This document shows positions 13,927 through 22,828 of a stretch of 35,203 nucleotides of DNA, in pieces. Positions within the stretch are counted from its first letter, which is position 1; every line of letters begins with the position of its first letter. Made by a program: the position numbers and the translations under genes. The notes under the pieces were generated by a model, which worked only from the letters and a program-made list of their open reading frames with translations, ran no database searches and was not told the origin of the DNA. This DNA is from a sulfur-oxidizing endosymbiont of Gigantopelta aegis (GTDB taxonomy: Bacteria; Pseudomonadota; Gammaproteobacteria; GRL18), in assembly GCF_016097415.1 (NCBI RefSeq), contig NZ_JAEHGE010000005.1, positions 1-35,203 of the forward strand. The letters run 5' to 3'.

Positions 13927-15894
13927 TTATCTTTCCATATCCGGCTGGGTAGGTTCTTTAATTTTGACATTTAAAGTAGGCTGTTCTATTTTATTTTCAA
14001 GTTGTTTTTGTACTTGTTCAATAAACCTATTTTTATCATCTTCGGTCTTAAAATTTTCGGTAAATTTTTTAGCCAATTTTATTGGTACGGCTTTTTGAGT
14101 TTGATGTAGCCCATTGTTAAATTCTTTATATTCTGGTGATCCAATAGGGTAGGGATTGTCGAATTGATTACTAGGTAAGATTGCTTCTTTTATACCTTGT
14201 TTAAAGGCTTCTGAGAGCTGAGGGTTTTCTTCTTTTTTTTCACTATAAATTCTATCGGCTATAGAGTCTGTAATTTCCCTTTTTGCGTTATTAAATCCAG
14301 CGCTAAACTCTTTAAATTCTGGTGAGCTTGGATGATAAGGGTTGTCGTAGTCAGTTGCAGATATTGCTTTTTCTACGCCAGATTTGAATGCTTCTGATAC
14401 TTCTGAACTTTTAATTTGTTCTGATGTTATAGATTGAGATTTTTCTTTTTCATAGCTCAACACCAAATTTGTTATCTTCTCGGCATCTTTACTTGCTATT
14501 AAAATTTCTTTTGGATCATCCTTGAGAACTTTTATCCAGCTTTTAACGTAAGCGGCATGTTGGCCCGGATCATGGCCAACCCCTAATTCTGTTCCAGTCA
14601 TTAAACTGCTTATTTCGGCCCGTAGTTCTTCTTTGGCATAGCTTTCGGAACCGAATCTGCCTGATAAATCCCGATCCAGTCTGGAAGGATGGCCGGTTGA
14701 GTGACCCAATTCATGCAAGGCAGTTGCATAATATTTACCGGCATCATCAAACTGTTCTTTCTTTGGTAAATGAATTTCGTCTTTACTTGGTATGTAATAA
14801 GCACTGTCTGATTGGTCGTGGTGAAGTGGAACGCCGGAATTGTTCAGGATTTTCTCCACTCTTTCGACTTCTTCCCAAGACATTTCTTTGCTTTTGTTTT
14901 CCAGTTCCGGCAAACCATCGACTTGCTCTGCATTGAAAACGGTTGCTGAAAATACCCTCGGTGTGTCTAGTTTGATTTTTATTTTTACTTTGTTGCCATC
15001 GGCATCAAGGACGGGTTTACCATTTTCATCACGTTTCAGTTTTTCTTCTTCAAATTTATAGTATTCAATCCGAGTGCCTTTTTCACCTTTTCTGACCTGT
15101 GCATTAACTGACTGTGCCTGCTTATATGTCAGCCAACGGGGATCGCTTCGCCCTTGCATAGAAAGGTGAAGGGCGTTAATGCCCTTATATCGATTGCCTG
15201 TCACTGCATTATGAGGGATAGCATCGAAACTTGCTTCCCAAGGTTTTTGCCAAGGGGCTGTTCCTTGTTCGAGTTGCTCAATCAATTTATTGGCAACCGT
15301 TTCATAGTAAGGTTCTTTTTTCCCGGTTTTCTGGAACTGGGCTTGGTCTGATTCAGGAAAAGTTTGTTGGGTAATTTGCCCGGTTTTCAATCCTTCTGAA
15401 ACATATTTTGAGATAGCTTTCAGATTATCCATGCTGAGATTATCCGCACGGATAGACTCATTGAACCGGACAGGGACATCATATTCAGTTTCCGAGATGG
15501 TGGCGAAAACTTCTTCAGCTAATCGGTTGTCATCGTGGTTCGGGTACAGCTTTTTTAACTGGTCTCTTTGTTCCTGAATTTCCTTATCCGGGGAATGCGT
15601 AATTGCATCAAGCAGTTTAGCTTTGTCATCAGGCGAAAAAGTGTTGATCCCGGCATGGCCAATCAATTCATGCCTGAGTGTTTTTTCAAGACCTTCCAAG
15701 GAATTGATGGCTTCATTATTAACAGCAACTATCCGGCTTTTTGGAAAAAAAGCACCTTGAAAATCGCCTAATGATTTGCCTTTTTCGCCAAACAGTTCTT
15801 CAGGGCTTCCGACTCGGATTTCAATATCATCGAGTCCTTTGTGATTATCAAGGAATGAATTACCAATATTTTCAATGAATGCTTTTTCTGTCAT
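13927..15894 (-). CDS. Double-zincin protein with ArdC-like antirestriction domain
   Basis: A 655-residue multidomain protein. Residues about 1-150 contain a first metallopeptidase motif, HELIGH (75-80). Residues about 192-325 match the ArdC N-terminal ssDNA-binding domain (YYETVANKLIEQLEQGTAPWQKPW; NRYKGINALHL). Residues about 340-480 hold a second zincin with HELGHSTGH (394-402) and the helper segment YAKEELRAEISS. Two degenerate repeats follow (EAFKSGVEKAI...DNPYHPSSPEFKEF and EAFKQGIKEAI...DNPYPIGSPEYKEF). The last 55 residues are a diverged version of the tail shared with two other plasmid proteins, ending DMER. ArdC proteins protect entering DNA and can be sent to the recipient. It is the last gene of the transfer operon. 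Confidence 0.85.
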   Translation of the reverse strand: MTEKAFIENIGNSFLDNHKGLDDIEIRVGSPEELFGEKGKSLGDFQGAFFPKSRIVAVNNEAINSLEGLEKTLRHELIGHAGINTFSPDDKAKLLDAITHSPDKEIQEQRDQLKKLYPNHDDNRLAEEVFATISETEYDVPVRFNESIRADNLSMDNLKAISKYVSEGLKTGQITQQTFPESDQAQFQKTGKKEPYYETVANKLIEQLEQGTAPWQKPWEASFDAIPHNAVTGNRYKGINALHLSMQGRSDPRWLTYKQAQSVNAQVRKGEKGTRIEYYKFEEEKLKRDENGKPVLDADGNKVKIKIKLDTPRVFSATVFNAEQVDGLPELENKSKEMSWEEVERVEKILNNSGVPLHHDQSDSAYYIPSKDEIHLPKKEQFDDAGKYYATALHELGHSTGHPSRLDRDLSGRFGSESYAKEELRAEISSLMTGTELGVGHDPGQHAAYVKSWIKVLKDDPKEILIASKDAEKITNLVLSYEKEKSQSITSEQIKSSEVSEAFKSGVEKAISATDYDNPYHPSSPEFKEFSAGFNNAKREITDSIADRIYSEKKEENPQLSEAFKQGIKEAILPSNQFDNPYPIGSPEYKEFNNGLHQTQKAVPIKLAKKFTENFKTEDDKNRFIEQVQKQLENKIEQPTLNVKIKEPTQPDMER

Positions 15895-16181
15895 TGTTTA
15901 ATGCCTCGACAAACATAAGCGGGAATGTCTAAAAATTCGCCTTTGGAGGCTGTTTCCGCCGCATCCACTACTCTAGGCTTTGTTTTGATACTTTGTCCTT
16001 CAGAATCGCTCTGCGTGTCAAAATTATGAGATTCCAAGGCATCTTCCATGCTCATGCTGTCATCTTCAAATGCGCCCATATATTCTGCTTCTTCGTGGGT
16101 GATTTCAACATATTGATCCGGATGTTCCTCAAGCTGTTTTCTGATTTGTTGTACTCGTTGTTCAAGATTTTTATCGCTCAT
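15891..16181 (-). CDS. Small acidic protein of the transfer operon, function unknown
   Basis: A 96-residue acidic protein (EQRVQQIRKQLEEHPDQYVEITHEEAEYMGAFEDDSMSMEDALES). It overlaps the ArdC-like gene by four bases and the LPD7-like gene by eleven, so all three are translationally coupled. No domain recognised. Position suggests a helper of one of its neighbours. Confidence 0.7.
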   Translation of the reverse strand: MSDKNLEQRVQQIRKQLEEHPDQYVEITHEEAEYMGAFEDDSMSMEDALESHNFDTQSDSEGQSIKTKPRVVDAAETASKGEFLDIPAYVCRGIKQ

Positions 16182-17430
16182 GGCTGGGTTCCTCTCTGGT
16201 TTTCTGTTTAACCTGTTGTTGCTCGTTTATTTTAACGGAAATGTCTTGCTGGCCCTGTTCAAGATTTTTGGCTAGATTTTCCCGGACACTGCTAACAAAG
16301 CGTTGCTGATCTTCGGTATTGTTAAATTTGTCCTGACTGAATTTTTCCGCCACTTTAATAGCGGCAATTTCATTGATTAAATCCGGGTGTTCTTTGGCCA
16401 AGTCCTCTGGTTCACTGTGTCGGATTTTGTCGGCCTTCAATTCCCAAATGTTCCGATTGGTCTGGATTTCTTTATGGCCGGTGATTTCGCCTTTCTCGTT
16501 CCTTATTGGTTCCTTTATCGTAACTGGCTTTCTGCCTTCGTTTTTCAGGCTGATTTCCTGACCGGGTTCAATCTTGTTTTCAGTCATAACCCGTTCAAGA
16601 TCGACACCCCATGTTGTATGTTCTTTTCCATTGGCATCTTTCAGCGTGACAAAATAACTTTGATTGTTTTTTTCATTAAACTGATAAGGGGCTTTGCCAT
16701 GTTGGACTAATGTGCCTGTAATTGTGCTGTCTTTGATTTTCTGATTTTCTGTTTCGTTAATAATTTCATTAGACTGTGCTTTTTGTTGCTGACTAAGCAA
16801 CGCCAGGTCTTTTTCATCCGGTTTGTAACCTTTAACATCCATTCCCTTTAATGATGCTTCTAGCCATACTGACCGCTTGAATGTTGTTGAGCCTCTTACT
16901 TTGAGTTCAGTCCATGATTTAGCCTCGGCGATGGCCACCATGGACCTTGCAATCGTTTTATTACCGAAAGGGGATTGAATTTTCTGATCTTTAATAACCA
17001 GTGCCTTTTGGTTGGGTTTATCCTTAAAGTGATAAACGCCGTTGCCTGTATTCAGATAAAGTCTATCAATTTCCGGGGGAATTTTCTGTTCGGTGCTGGC
17101 ATCATCAATATCGGTGGCCGGTTCCACTTCATTAGGTATATTTTTTTGTTGCTTATAAGCATCCAATGTTTTTTTTAATTCGTCCTCGGCATCTTTTTGT
17201 TTTTCTGATTTATCAATAACACCAGCGGCTTCCAATGTCGATTTCCTATCTTCCTTGGCCCACATTTTTTCTTCATCGGTTGATTCAGGATTACTTCTGA
17301 TTTCTTCTTCAATACGCCTTGCTTCCGCAACTCTCATATTGTGCTGTTCAGTTTGCAAAACTTCATCAATGTCCTGCTCGAATTTTTCAGTGACGATAGG
17401 TTCATTTGTTGATTCCCCGGACTCAGACAT
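16171..17430 (-). CDS. LPD7-domain protein of the transfer region
   Basis: A 419-residue protein. The first 100 residues are charged and probably helical. Residues about 118-206 (LYLNTGNGVYHFKDKPNQKALV ... WTELKVRGSTTFKRSVWLEASLKGMDVKGYKP) match the LPD7 polyvalent-protein domain often fused to relaxases. Residues about 236-330 (GTLVQHGKAPYQFNEKNNQSYFVTL ... TWGVDLERV) resemble the segment that follows LPD7 in large TraI-like proteins. The last 62 residues include AEKFSQDKFNNTEDQQRFVS (361-380), shared with the AbiEii-like protein, and end SHER. It looks like the C-terminal half of a relaxase encoded separately, perhaps delivered with it. Confidence 0.8.
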   Translation of the reverse strand: MSESGESTNEPIVTEKFEQDIDEVLQTEQHNMRVAEARRIEEEIRSNPESTDEEKMWAKEDRKSTLEAAGVIDKSEKQKDAEDELKKTLDAYKQQKNIPNEVEPATDIDDASTEQKIPPEIDRLYLNTGNGVYHFKDKPNQKALVIKDQKIQSPFGNKTIARSMVAIAEAKSWTELKVRGSTTFKRSVWLEASLKGMDVKGYKPDEKDLALLSQQQKAQSNEIINETENQKIKDSTITGTLVQHGKAPYQFNEKNNQSYFVTLKDANGKEHTTWGVDLERVMTENKIEPGQEISLKNEGRKPVTIKEPIRNEKGEITGHKEIQTNRNIWELKADKIRHSEPEDLAKEHPDLINEIAAIKVAEKFSQDKFNNTEDQQRFVSSVRENLAKNLEQGQQDISVKINEQQQVKQKTREEPSHER

Positions 17431-17911
17431 GATGTTTCCCCTTTAAAAAGATATATTGAAAAGATTTAGGATTGATGAATTTCACACCAACTTGAATAGT
17501 ATCCTGTTTAATAGATTTATGTACGATTTCACAAGTTATCGTAAACCAGTTATGAGCAAGCGATAATCGGAGTGAAAGTTTTTCACCTTTGTTTAAATTC
17601 AGTTTACCTATTTTTTTTCCGGCGATAGTAAATTTTGCCCCGTATAAGCTGTAATCAACCAGCAGTATTTGAATGGATTTTTTGTATATCCAAAATTGTT
17701 TAATGTTTATATATGCTTTGGTTCGATAACCGGGGCGGCGGCGATGATTGCGTTTTTCTACTGATCGGGTGTTATCAAACGTATTCAATGAATCACTGTC
17801 GTATAAAAATCCCAGTGGACTTTTGAACTCAATTTGGACAAAGCCATGTCGGGTGCGCTGGTGTTCTGTCCAGACTGTCCATTGTTGACTATTAGATAAT
17901 GATTTACTCAT
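17423..17911 (-). CDS. PilZ-domain protein in the transfer operon
   Basis: A 162-residue protein. It has both parts of the PilZ c-di-GMP-binding signature: RxxxR as R59-P-G-Y-R63 within HRRRPGYR, and D/NxSxxG as D86-Y-S-L-Y-G91 in LVDYSLYGAKF, at normal spacing, followed by beta-rich sequence ending VGVKFIN. The approximately 50 N-terminal residues are not recognised. It lies two bases after virD4 and overlaps the LPD7-like gene, so it is part of the transfer operon. The likely role is to tie coupling-protein or channel activity to c-di-GMP; this is inference from motif and position. Low identity outside the motifs leaves room for a PilZ-like fold without nucleotide binding. Confidence 0.75.
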   Translation of the reverse strand: MSKSLSNSQQWTVWTEHQRTRHGFVQIEFKSPLGFLYDSDSLNTFDNTRSVEKRNHRRRPGYRTKAYINIKQFWIYKKSIQILLVDYSLYGAKFTIAGKKIGKLNLNKGEKLSLRLSLAHNWFTITCEIVHKSIKQDTIQVGVKFINPKSFQYIFLKGKHHV

Positions 17912-17913
17912 CT

Positions 17914-19815
17914 TTACGAATCGGTCAATGTTGATAAAAAGGAAGCGGCAAGTTCTTCCATTTGTTCATCTGAAATTTTCCCTTCCGGGACTTCGATTTT
18001 TGAAAAATCACAACTAAAATCACTCAGGTCAAGATTGTCGATGTTTTCCAAGTCTTTCGCAGTGATCGGCCTTTCTTTTGCGGTTTCATTGGCCAGTGGG
18101 GAATATTCAATATCCCCGCGTTGATTATCCGTTGCAATAGTTGGAATCGCCGGTGCTGGAAATACAGGTGGCTGGTTTCTGTGGTTCCCGCGTTTTTTGA
18201 AAAGAGGATCGTTAAACCATTTGATCTTTTTACATTTGATCGGTGGTGTATTCTCGAACAGAATAATCTCTTGGTCGTCCCCTAATTGCATGACTTCTTG
18301 AGGAAGAAGCAATGCCCGGCCATGTTCATTAAGATTTTCGGAGCGTGATGTTTTACCAAAAATATCATTAGGACGTGATTTTCCCTTTGAGCGGTTATAA
18401 GTGGTTGTTGTACCCAGTGTGTCTGAAATTTCTTTAGCCACTTTAATATTTTGGGGGGTAAAGATAATTTTCAGGGCATGATTGTCAATAAATGTTTCGG
18501 CGGTGTCATGGCCATAAATGTCTCTGATTTGCGCCGGGGATTGAATAATGGGTAGTAGCCGCAAACCATAACCTGCAATGTACGCAATGCCTTTTGTGAG
18601 GATTGGTATTTTGCCGATTGCTGTAAATTCATCCATCAAAAGCAGGCATTGATATTTTAATGTGCTATTTTGTTCGGGTAGTTCTCTGGTATTCAGATCG
18701 ATCAACTGTTGAAAAAACAGGTTTATCAAAGGGGCCAGTCTATCCAGATCATCCGGGGAAATGCCAATATAAATCGACATTCGTTTTTTTCGCAGTTCCC
18801 GAAGGTCAAAATCATTACCGGCAGTAGCCGCATCGATGACCGGGTTATAAAATAACTCCAGACTAGATAAAAAACCTTTTCTTACTGATCCCCGTGTTTT
18901 TTCTGGAGTATCCAAGTATTCTTTTAATGATAAGTAACACTGTTCAGATAAAGGATTGTCTGATTTTTGCTTTTCATCAATTATCTTGGCCAGCCGGTCG
19001 TCGCCCATTGTTAATTGTCTGAGTGCCTCACCCATTGTCACAGGCAAACCCGACTCAATCAGATAGAGAATTAAACCTAACCATAACGACCTCGATGACG
19101 CTTGCCAGATAGGGGCTTCATGTGGGTTGGTTGGAAACAGCATTTGGCCAATTTTCTGAATATCATTGATCCTGAATGCCGGATCATTACTGATATAGAA
19201 TAACGGGTTCCAGCGATGGGTTTTGTAGTCACGCGGCGCAAAATTCAATAAATAACATTGCTGGCCATGTTTTTTTCTGAATCCAGCGGTGATATTCCAG
19301 TTTTCCTGTTTAATATCCAGAACAACTAGCGAATCATGCCATGATAGACAATTTGGAATAACCGTTGAAATACCTTTGCCGCTCCGTGTGGGTGCGGCTA
19401 AAAGGACGTGTAAACTTTCAGGTAAAATAAGATACTTTTCGACAAGTCCCCAAAAACTGGTGAACTTGCCAACAATGATTCCCGTTTCGGAAAATAACCC
19501 GGCTTTTCTTATCTCACTAGCATTCGCCCATCGAGCCTCACCGAACAGTTTTTGATTGTCCCTGACAGCATAATATATCAAGATAAAAGGGCTACTGATA
19601 GCAATTAACCCGCCAAAGAATGCCGTACTTATGAGTTCTTTGGTGTTTTTGTCGTCACCATAGAATTTCCAGTAATCATAAATAACACTTGCTTGGGTGG
19701 TGTTGGTATCAAGATGGGCCAGATAGAGAAAAATAAAACTGCTTATCCATAGAAAGCTGTAAATGATTCCTCCGGCCAACGTCAGAATAAGTGATAGTTT
19801 AAATGCCTTATACAT
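17914..19815 (-). CDS. virD4: VirD4-family coupling protein
   Basis: A 633-residue inner-membrane ATPase. Two transmembrane segments lie at the N-terminus (about 9-33 and 63-84). The Walker A motif is LLAAPTRSGKGISTVIPN (about 138-155) and the Walker B region is QCLLLMDEFTAIGK (about 386-399). This protein brings the relaxase-DNA complex to the channel. The final approximately 90 residues are acidic and variable (ENIDNLDLSDFSCDF), as is common for the substrate-contacting end. Its start overlaps the virB11 stop by eight bases. Confidence 0.93.
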   Translation of the reverse strand: MYKAFKLSLILTLAGGIIYSFLWISSFIFLYLAHLDTNTTQASVIYDYWKFYGDDKNTKELISTAFFGGLIAISSPFILIYYAVRDNQKLFGEARWANASEIRKAGLFSETGIIVGKFTSFWGLVEKYLILPESLHVLLAAPTRSGKGISTVIPNCLSWHDSLVVLDIKQENWNITAGFRKKHGQQCYLLNFAPRDYKTHRWNPLFYISNDPAFRINDIQKIGQMLFPTNPHEAPIWQASSRSLWLGLILYLIESGLPVTMGEALRQLTMGDDRLAKIIDEKQKSDNPLSEQCYLSLKEYLDTPEKTRGSVRKGFLSSLELFYNPVIDAATAGNDFDLRELRKKRMSIYIGISPDDLDRLAPLINLFFQQLIDLNTRELPEQNSTLKYQCLLLMDEFTAIGKIPILTKGIAYIAGYGLRLLPIIQSPAQIRDIYGHDTAETFIDNHALKIIFTPQNIKVAKEISDTLGTTTTYNRSKGKSRPNDIFGKTSRSENLNEHGRALLLPQEVMQLGDDQEIILFENTPPIKCKKIKWFNDPLFKKRGNHRNQPPVFPAPAIPTIATDNQRGDIEYSPLANETAKERPITAKDLENIDNLDLSDFSCDFSKIEVPEGKISDEQMEELAASFLSTLTDS

Positions 19816-20845
19816 TTATTTTTCTTTTTGGGTCAAAGTAAATTTCTTTGATATATCGCCGTCCGTTTTCACAAGAAATCTGGACGATAATATCAACACA
19901 CAAATAAAGCAGTTGCTTAATATCTTCACGGCTCAATGTATTACCGGCTTCTGATTCTTTAATGAATAGAACCAGTTGCTCGAATGCGAGTTCTGCGCTC
20001 GATGCGTGAAGCGATGTAATTGAACCTGGATGGCCACTATTGACATTACGCAAGTAATAAAACGCTTCGTCGCCTCGTATCAATTCGGCAACAAATATTC
20101 TATCCGGCTTCATTCGCAAACTACTTTCTAGTAATTGCTGTTGTGTCGCTGGGGACACGCCTTGTTTATTTGCCGAATAAAAAAGGCTTACACTGTTCGG
20201 GTGGGTTTTATACAGCTTTAGTTCGTCCACGTTTTCAATACTGATGAAACGTTCTTCTTTGGGTACTTCGTTAATCAATGTTCGGCTAAAAGTTGTTTTG
20301 CCTGATCCGGTGGCCCCTGAAATGATGATGTTTTTTTTTGATTTTACGGCCAGCCTGAAAAATTCCTCATAGTTTTTTTCACGCCTTAAATCCAAAAGTT
20401 TCTCATCATCAATAGAAATGCCTCTGCGATCAATGATGCAATGATCGAAGAAACCCTGTTTTCTGTAATCATCCAGTGTAAATGTTACGTCCGAGGGTTT
20501 CCGTATGGTCATGCTGATATGATTTGGCAACGTCACAGGCGGTATTACAATCTGAATCCGCTCACCATGTGGCAATGTGCCTGCAATGATTGGATGACGC
20601 TCATCAAGGCTTTGTTTTGTGTATGTTGCTGTCAGCTTTGCAATGTCCATGCACTTATTGAAGTTCAGATCAGGAACATGATGATATTTCCAACCATTAC
20701 GGCTTTCGGTTATAACTTCATGCGGTTTATTGATAACAATTTCCGTGTTTTCTTTATCCGATAAAAAATGGTCGAGAATTTTTAAATTCTCAACCAAGGA
20801 CACAGGTTGCCTTTCAACAAGTTTAATCGGTTGTTTGGAGTGCAT
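19808..20845 (-). CDS. virB11: VirB11-family secretion ATPase
   Basis: A 345-residue traffic ATPase. The N-terminal domain is followed by Walker A IISGATGSGKTTFSRTL (about 173-189). Further on come the Asp box (ISIENVDELKLY) and the His box (NSGHPGSITSLHASS, about 269-283), in the order seen in VirB11. It powers pilus assembly and substrate transfer with VirB4 and VirD4. It starts inside the end of virB10 (23-base overlap). Confidence 0.94.
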   Translation of the reverse strand: MHSKQPIKLVERQPVSLVENLKILDHFLSDKENTEIVINKPHEVITESRNGWKYHHVPDLNFNKCMDIAKLTATYTKQSLDERHPIIAGTLPHGERIQIVIPPVTLPNHISMTIRKPSDVTFTLDDYRKQGFFDHCIIDRRGISIDDEKLLDLRREKNYEEFFRLAVKSKKNIIISGATGSGKTTFSRTLINEVPKEERFISIENVDELKLYKTHPNSVSLFYSANKQGVSPATQQQLLESSLRMKPDRIFVAELIRGDEAFYYLRNVNSGHPGSITSLHASSAELAFEQLVLFIKESEAGNTLSREDIKQLLYLCVDIIVQISCENGRRYIKEIYFDPKRKINV

Positions 20846-21980
20846 ATACGCCTCTAAAGTCTAAGTCTCTCGCAACAAAAATACTGATGTGTTCGCCTTG
20901 GTGTTTAATCAAGGTCGGTGGAATGTTAATTGAATTTTTAAGGGCTATAGTCGCTGTATTTTCGACTTGATCGCCCCCGCCTACACTAACATTTCCATTG
21001 CTGGCCGCTTGGTTGCGAATGTAATCCCCGGCAATATCCAGCATTGTCAGCATAATGGCACTGCCGAACCGCTCCCAAAAGTGGTAATCGATGTATCCGT
21101 CATGGCCAGATCGACCTAATGGCCCGGTTCCCGGAGAATCAATATTGATAATTACGCCGGTGGGTGTCTCGATGCGCGACCATAGGACGAAAATTCTGGC
21201 AATGCCACGTTTAATGCCAGACTTATATTCACCGACAACTTTTGAGCCTTTTTCAAGCAATAGCACTTTGCCGCTGGTACTATAAACATCTCTTGTCAGT
21301 CGGCAACTTGTCATGCCTGCCAGATCAGAGCTAATAGCTGTTTCTAAGGCGCAATCGAGAAATGCGCCTTTAGTGATGAACATATTTCTATCGACCAATA
21401 AACTGGCTCTAGCCCCTTCCAGCCTAGTTGCTGTTAGCGCGGCTTCCATACCGTCCGCTTGGTCGCTATCTTCGAGTTCCGGTGATTGGCCGGATAACAT
21501 TCTGGCTTGTTCGTATGCTGATTTTATATCGTATGATTGTTGACTATTTGCGTTACCGTTACTATTTCCATTTATGTTGCCAGTATTGGTAGCAAGGACA
21601 AATAGGCCGCCAAGCCTTTTCCTTTCATCTGGCGTAAGTTCTCTTTTTCCATTGTTTACCATTCGCGGTGGTGGTGGCGGTGCAACCCGTGTTGTAATCA
21701 TCGGCGGCGGTGGTGCCTGTTTAGGCGGCTTGGGTGGCGGAGGCGGCGGAGGCGGTGCCGAACCAATTAAATTTCTAACATCTTTATTGGGTGTTGCATA
21801 ATCACTTTTCGGTTTTTCTTTGTCATCAAAACCGCCATTTACAAAGATTAGCGCGATTATTGCAAACAGCCCCAAAAGGGTAGGAACAATGATATTCATG
21901 ATTCCTTTACCGCCTGACTTTGTAACAGCAGGCATACCCCTTTCAACGTCTGAATTTAGTAAATCATTATCTTGATTCAT
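20823..21980 (-). CDS. virB10: VirB10-family channel protein
   Basis: A 385-residue bitopic protein. The cytoplasmic N-terminus is followed by one transmembrane segment (about 28-47), then a proline-rich periplasmic spacer (PPPPPPPKPPKQAPPPP, about 76-92), then the conserved C-terminal domain (DCALETAISSDLAGMTSCRL, ...SKVVGEY, ...GHDGYIDYHFWERFG). It spans inner and outer membranes in the core complex with VirB7 and VirB9. The start overlaps the virB9 stop by four bases. Confidence 0.95.
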   Translation of the reverse strand: MNQDNDLLNSDVERGMPAVTKSGGKGIMNIIVPTLLGLFAIIALIFVNGGFDDKEKPKSDYATPNKDVRNLIGSAPPPPPPPPKPPKQAPPPPMITTRVAPPPPPRMVNNGKRELTPDERKRLGGLFVLATNTGNINGNSNGNANSQQSYDIKSAYEQARMLSGQSPELEDSDQADGMEAALTATRLEGARASLLVDRNMFITKGAFLDCALETAISSDLAGMTSCRLTRDVYSTSGKVLLLEKGSKVVGEYKSGIKRGIARIFVLWSRIETPTGVIINIDSPGTGPLGRSGHDGYIDYHFWERFGSAIMLTMLDIAGDYIRNQAASNGNVSVGGGDQVENTATIALKNSINIPPTLIKHQGEHISIFVARDLDFRGVYALQTTD

Positions 21981-22828
21981 CGTTGCCCCTTGATAACTCG
22001 TTTAACATTTTTGATTGTTGTGCCTTTTCCAGTGGCTACTTCCCGTTTTCTTTTAAATCCTTTGTTTATGATGCAGGTAACGTGCTTTCCTTTCCTTAAA
22101 ACAAAATGACTATCGATTTTATGAACGACAATGGTGTATTTGTCTTTAGGGTCAATGTGGCTGTTTACCAGGCTTTCCAGTTCCACATCATCAGGATCAT
22201 CGGGGTCGTCAGGTTCTTTATCTACAACATAAATAGCGGGCATTTCCTGACTAGGCAAAAAAGTAAAATAGGTAAAACGACCATCATCATAGATTTTATC
22301 AGGCGTAATCGACCGGCTACCTTTTGCCCAGTAGTCCCAGTTAATGAATAAATCCTCCTTGTCGTCTTTTTCCAATTCTTTTTTGAGTTTTTCTGCTTTC
22401 GCCAGTCTGATTTGACGCTTCAATTCATCTTCCGGGTATTTGAATTTAATCTGAAACATCATGTCATTTGAATTTGCCCCATGTCTGGATTTGTGAGCAT
22501 ATAAAACAAAATTGTATGTTCTGCGATTTGTCAGTACCGTCATATTTGTCAAAGCTTTGTTGCCAATGGCCTTGATAAAAAGGTGATTACCGGTTGGTGC
22601 AATGTCCCACGCTTTTTTGTCGCCTAACGCAATTTGTTTAATTTCTTCACTAGGATCAAATTCAACGTGTGTTGAATAGCCATAATGACTCACTAACTTA
22701 ACCACTTCATCATCTTTGTAATCAATAAATCTGATCCGGTCGTCATGCTGGCCATGATGCGGAATTTCAATTGCTAGAGCGTCAAAAGAGAAAAGAAGCC
22801 CTAACAGTAAAATTATGTTTTTTTTCAT
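21977..22828 (-). CDS. virB9: VirB9-family core-complex protein
   Basis: A 283-residue periplasmic protein with signal peptide MKKNIILLLGLLFSFDALA. The N-terminal domain (FIDYKDDEVVKLVSHYGYSTHVEFDPSEEI) and the NYDYWAKGSRSI-like segment (here INWDYWAKGSRSITPDKIYDDGRFTYF) are typical. It forms the outer-membrane ring with VirB7 and VirB10. It overlaps virB8 and virB10 by four bases each. Confidence 0.95.
   Translation of the reverse strand: MKKNIILLLGLLFSFDALAIEIPHHGQHDDRIRFIDYKDDEVVKLVSHYGYSTHVEFDPSEEIKQIALGDKKAWDIAPTGNHLFIKAIGNKALTNMTVLTNRRTYNFVLYAHKSRHGANSNDMMFQIKFKYPEDELKRQIRLAKAEKLKKELEKDDKEDLFINWDYWAKGSRSITPDKIYDDGRFTYFTFLPSQEMPAIYVVDKEPDDPDDPDDVELESLVNSHIDPKDKYTIVVHKIDSHFVLRKGKHVTCIINKGFKRKREVATGKGTTIKNVKRVIKGQR

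Noticed and set aside
14697-15061. Several plus-strand frames of 64-79 codons opposite the ArdC-like gene
   Set aside because: They lie antisense to a well-supported multidomain gene, with no ribosome sites or recognisable domains.
21574-21801. A glycine-rich plus-strand frame opposite virB10
   Set aside because: It is the reverse complement of the proline-rich spacer of virB10 and has no independent support.
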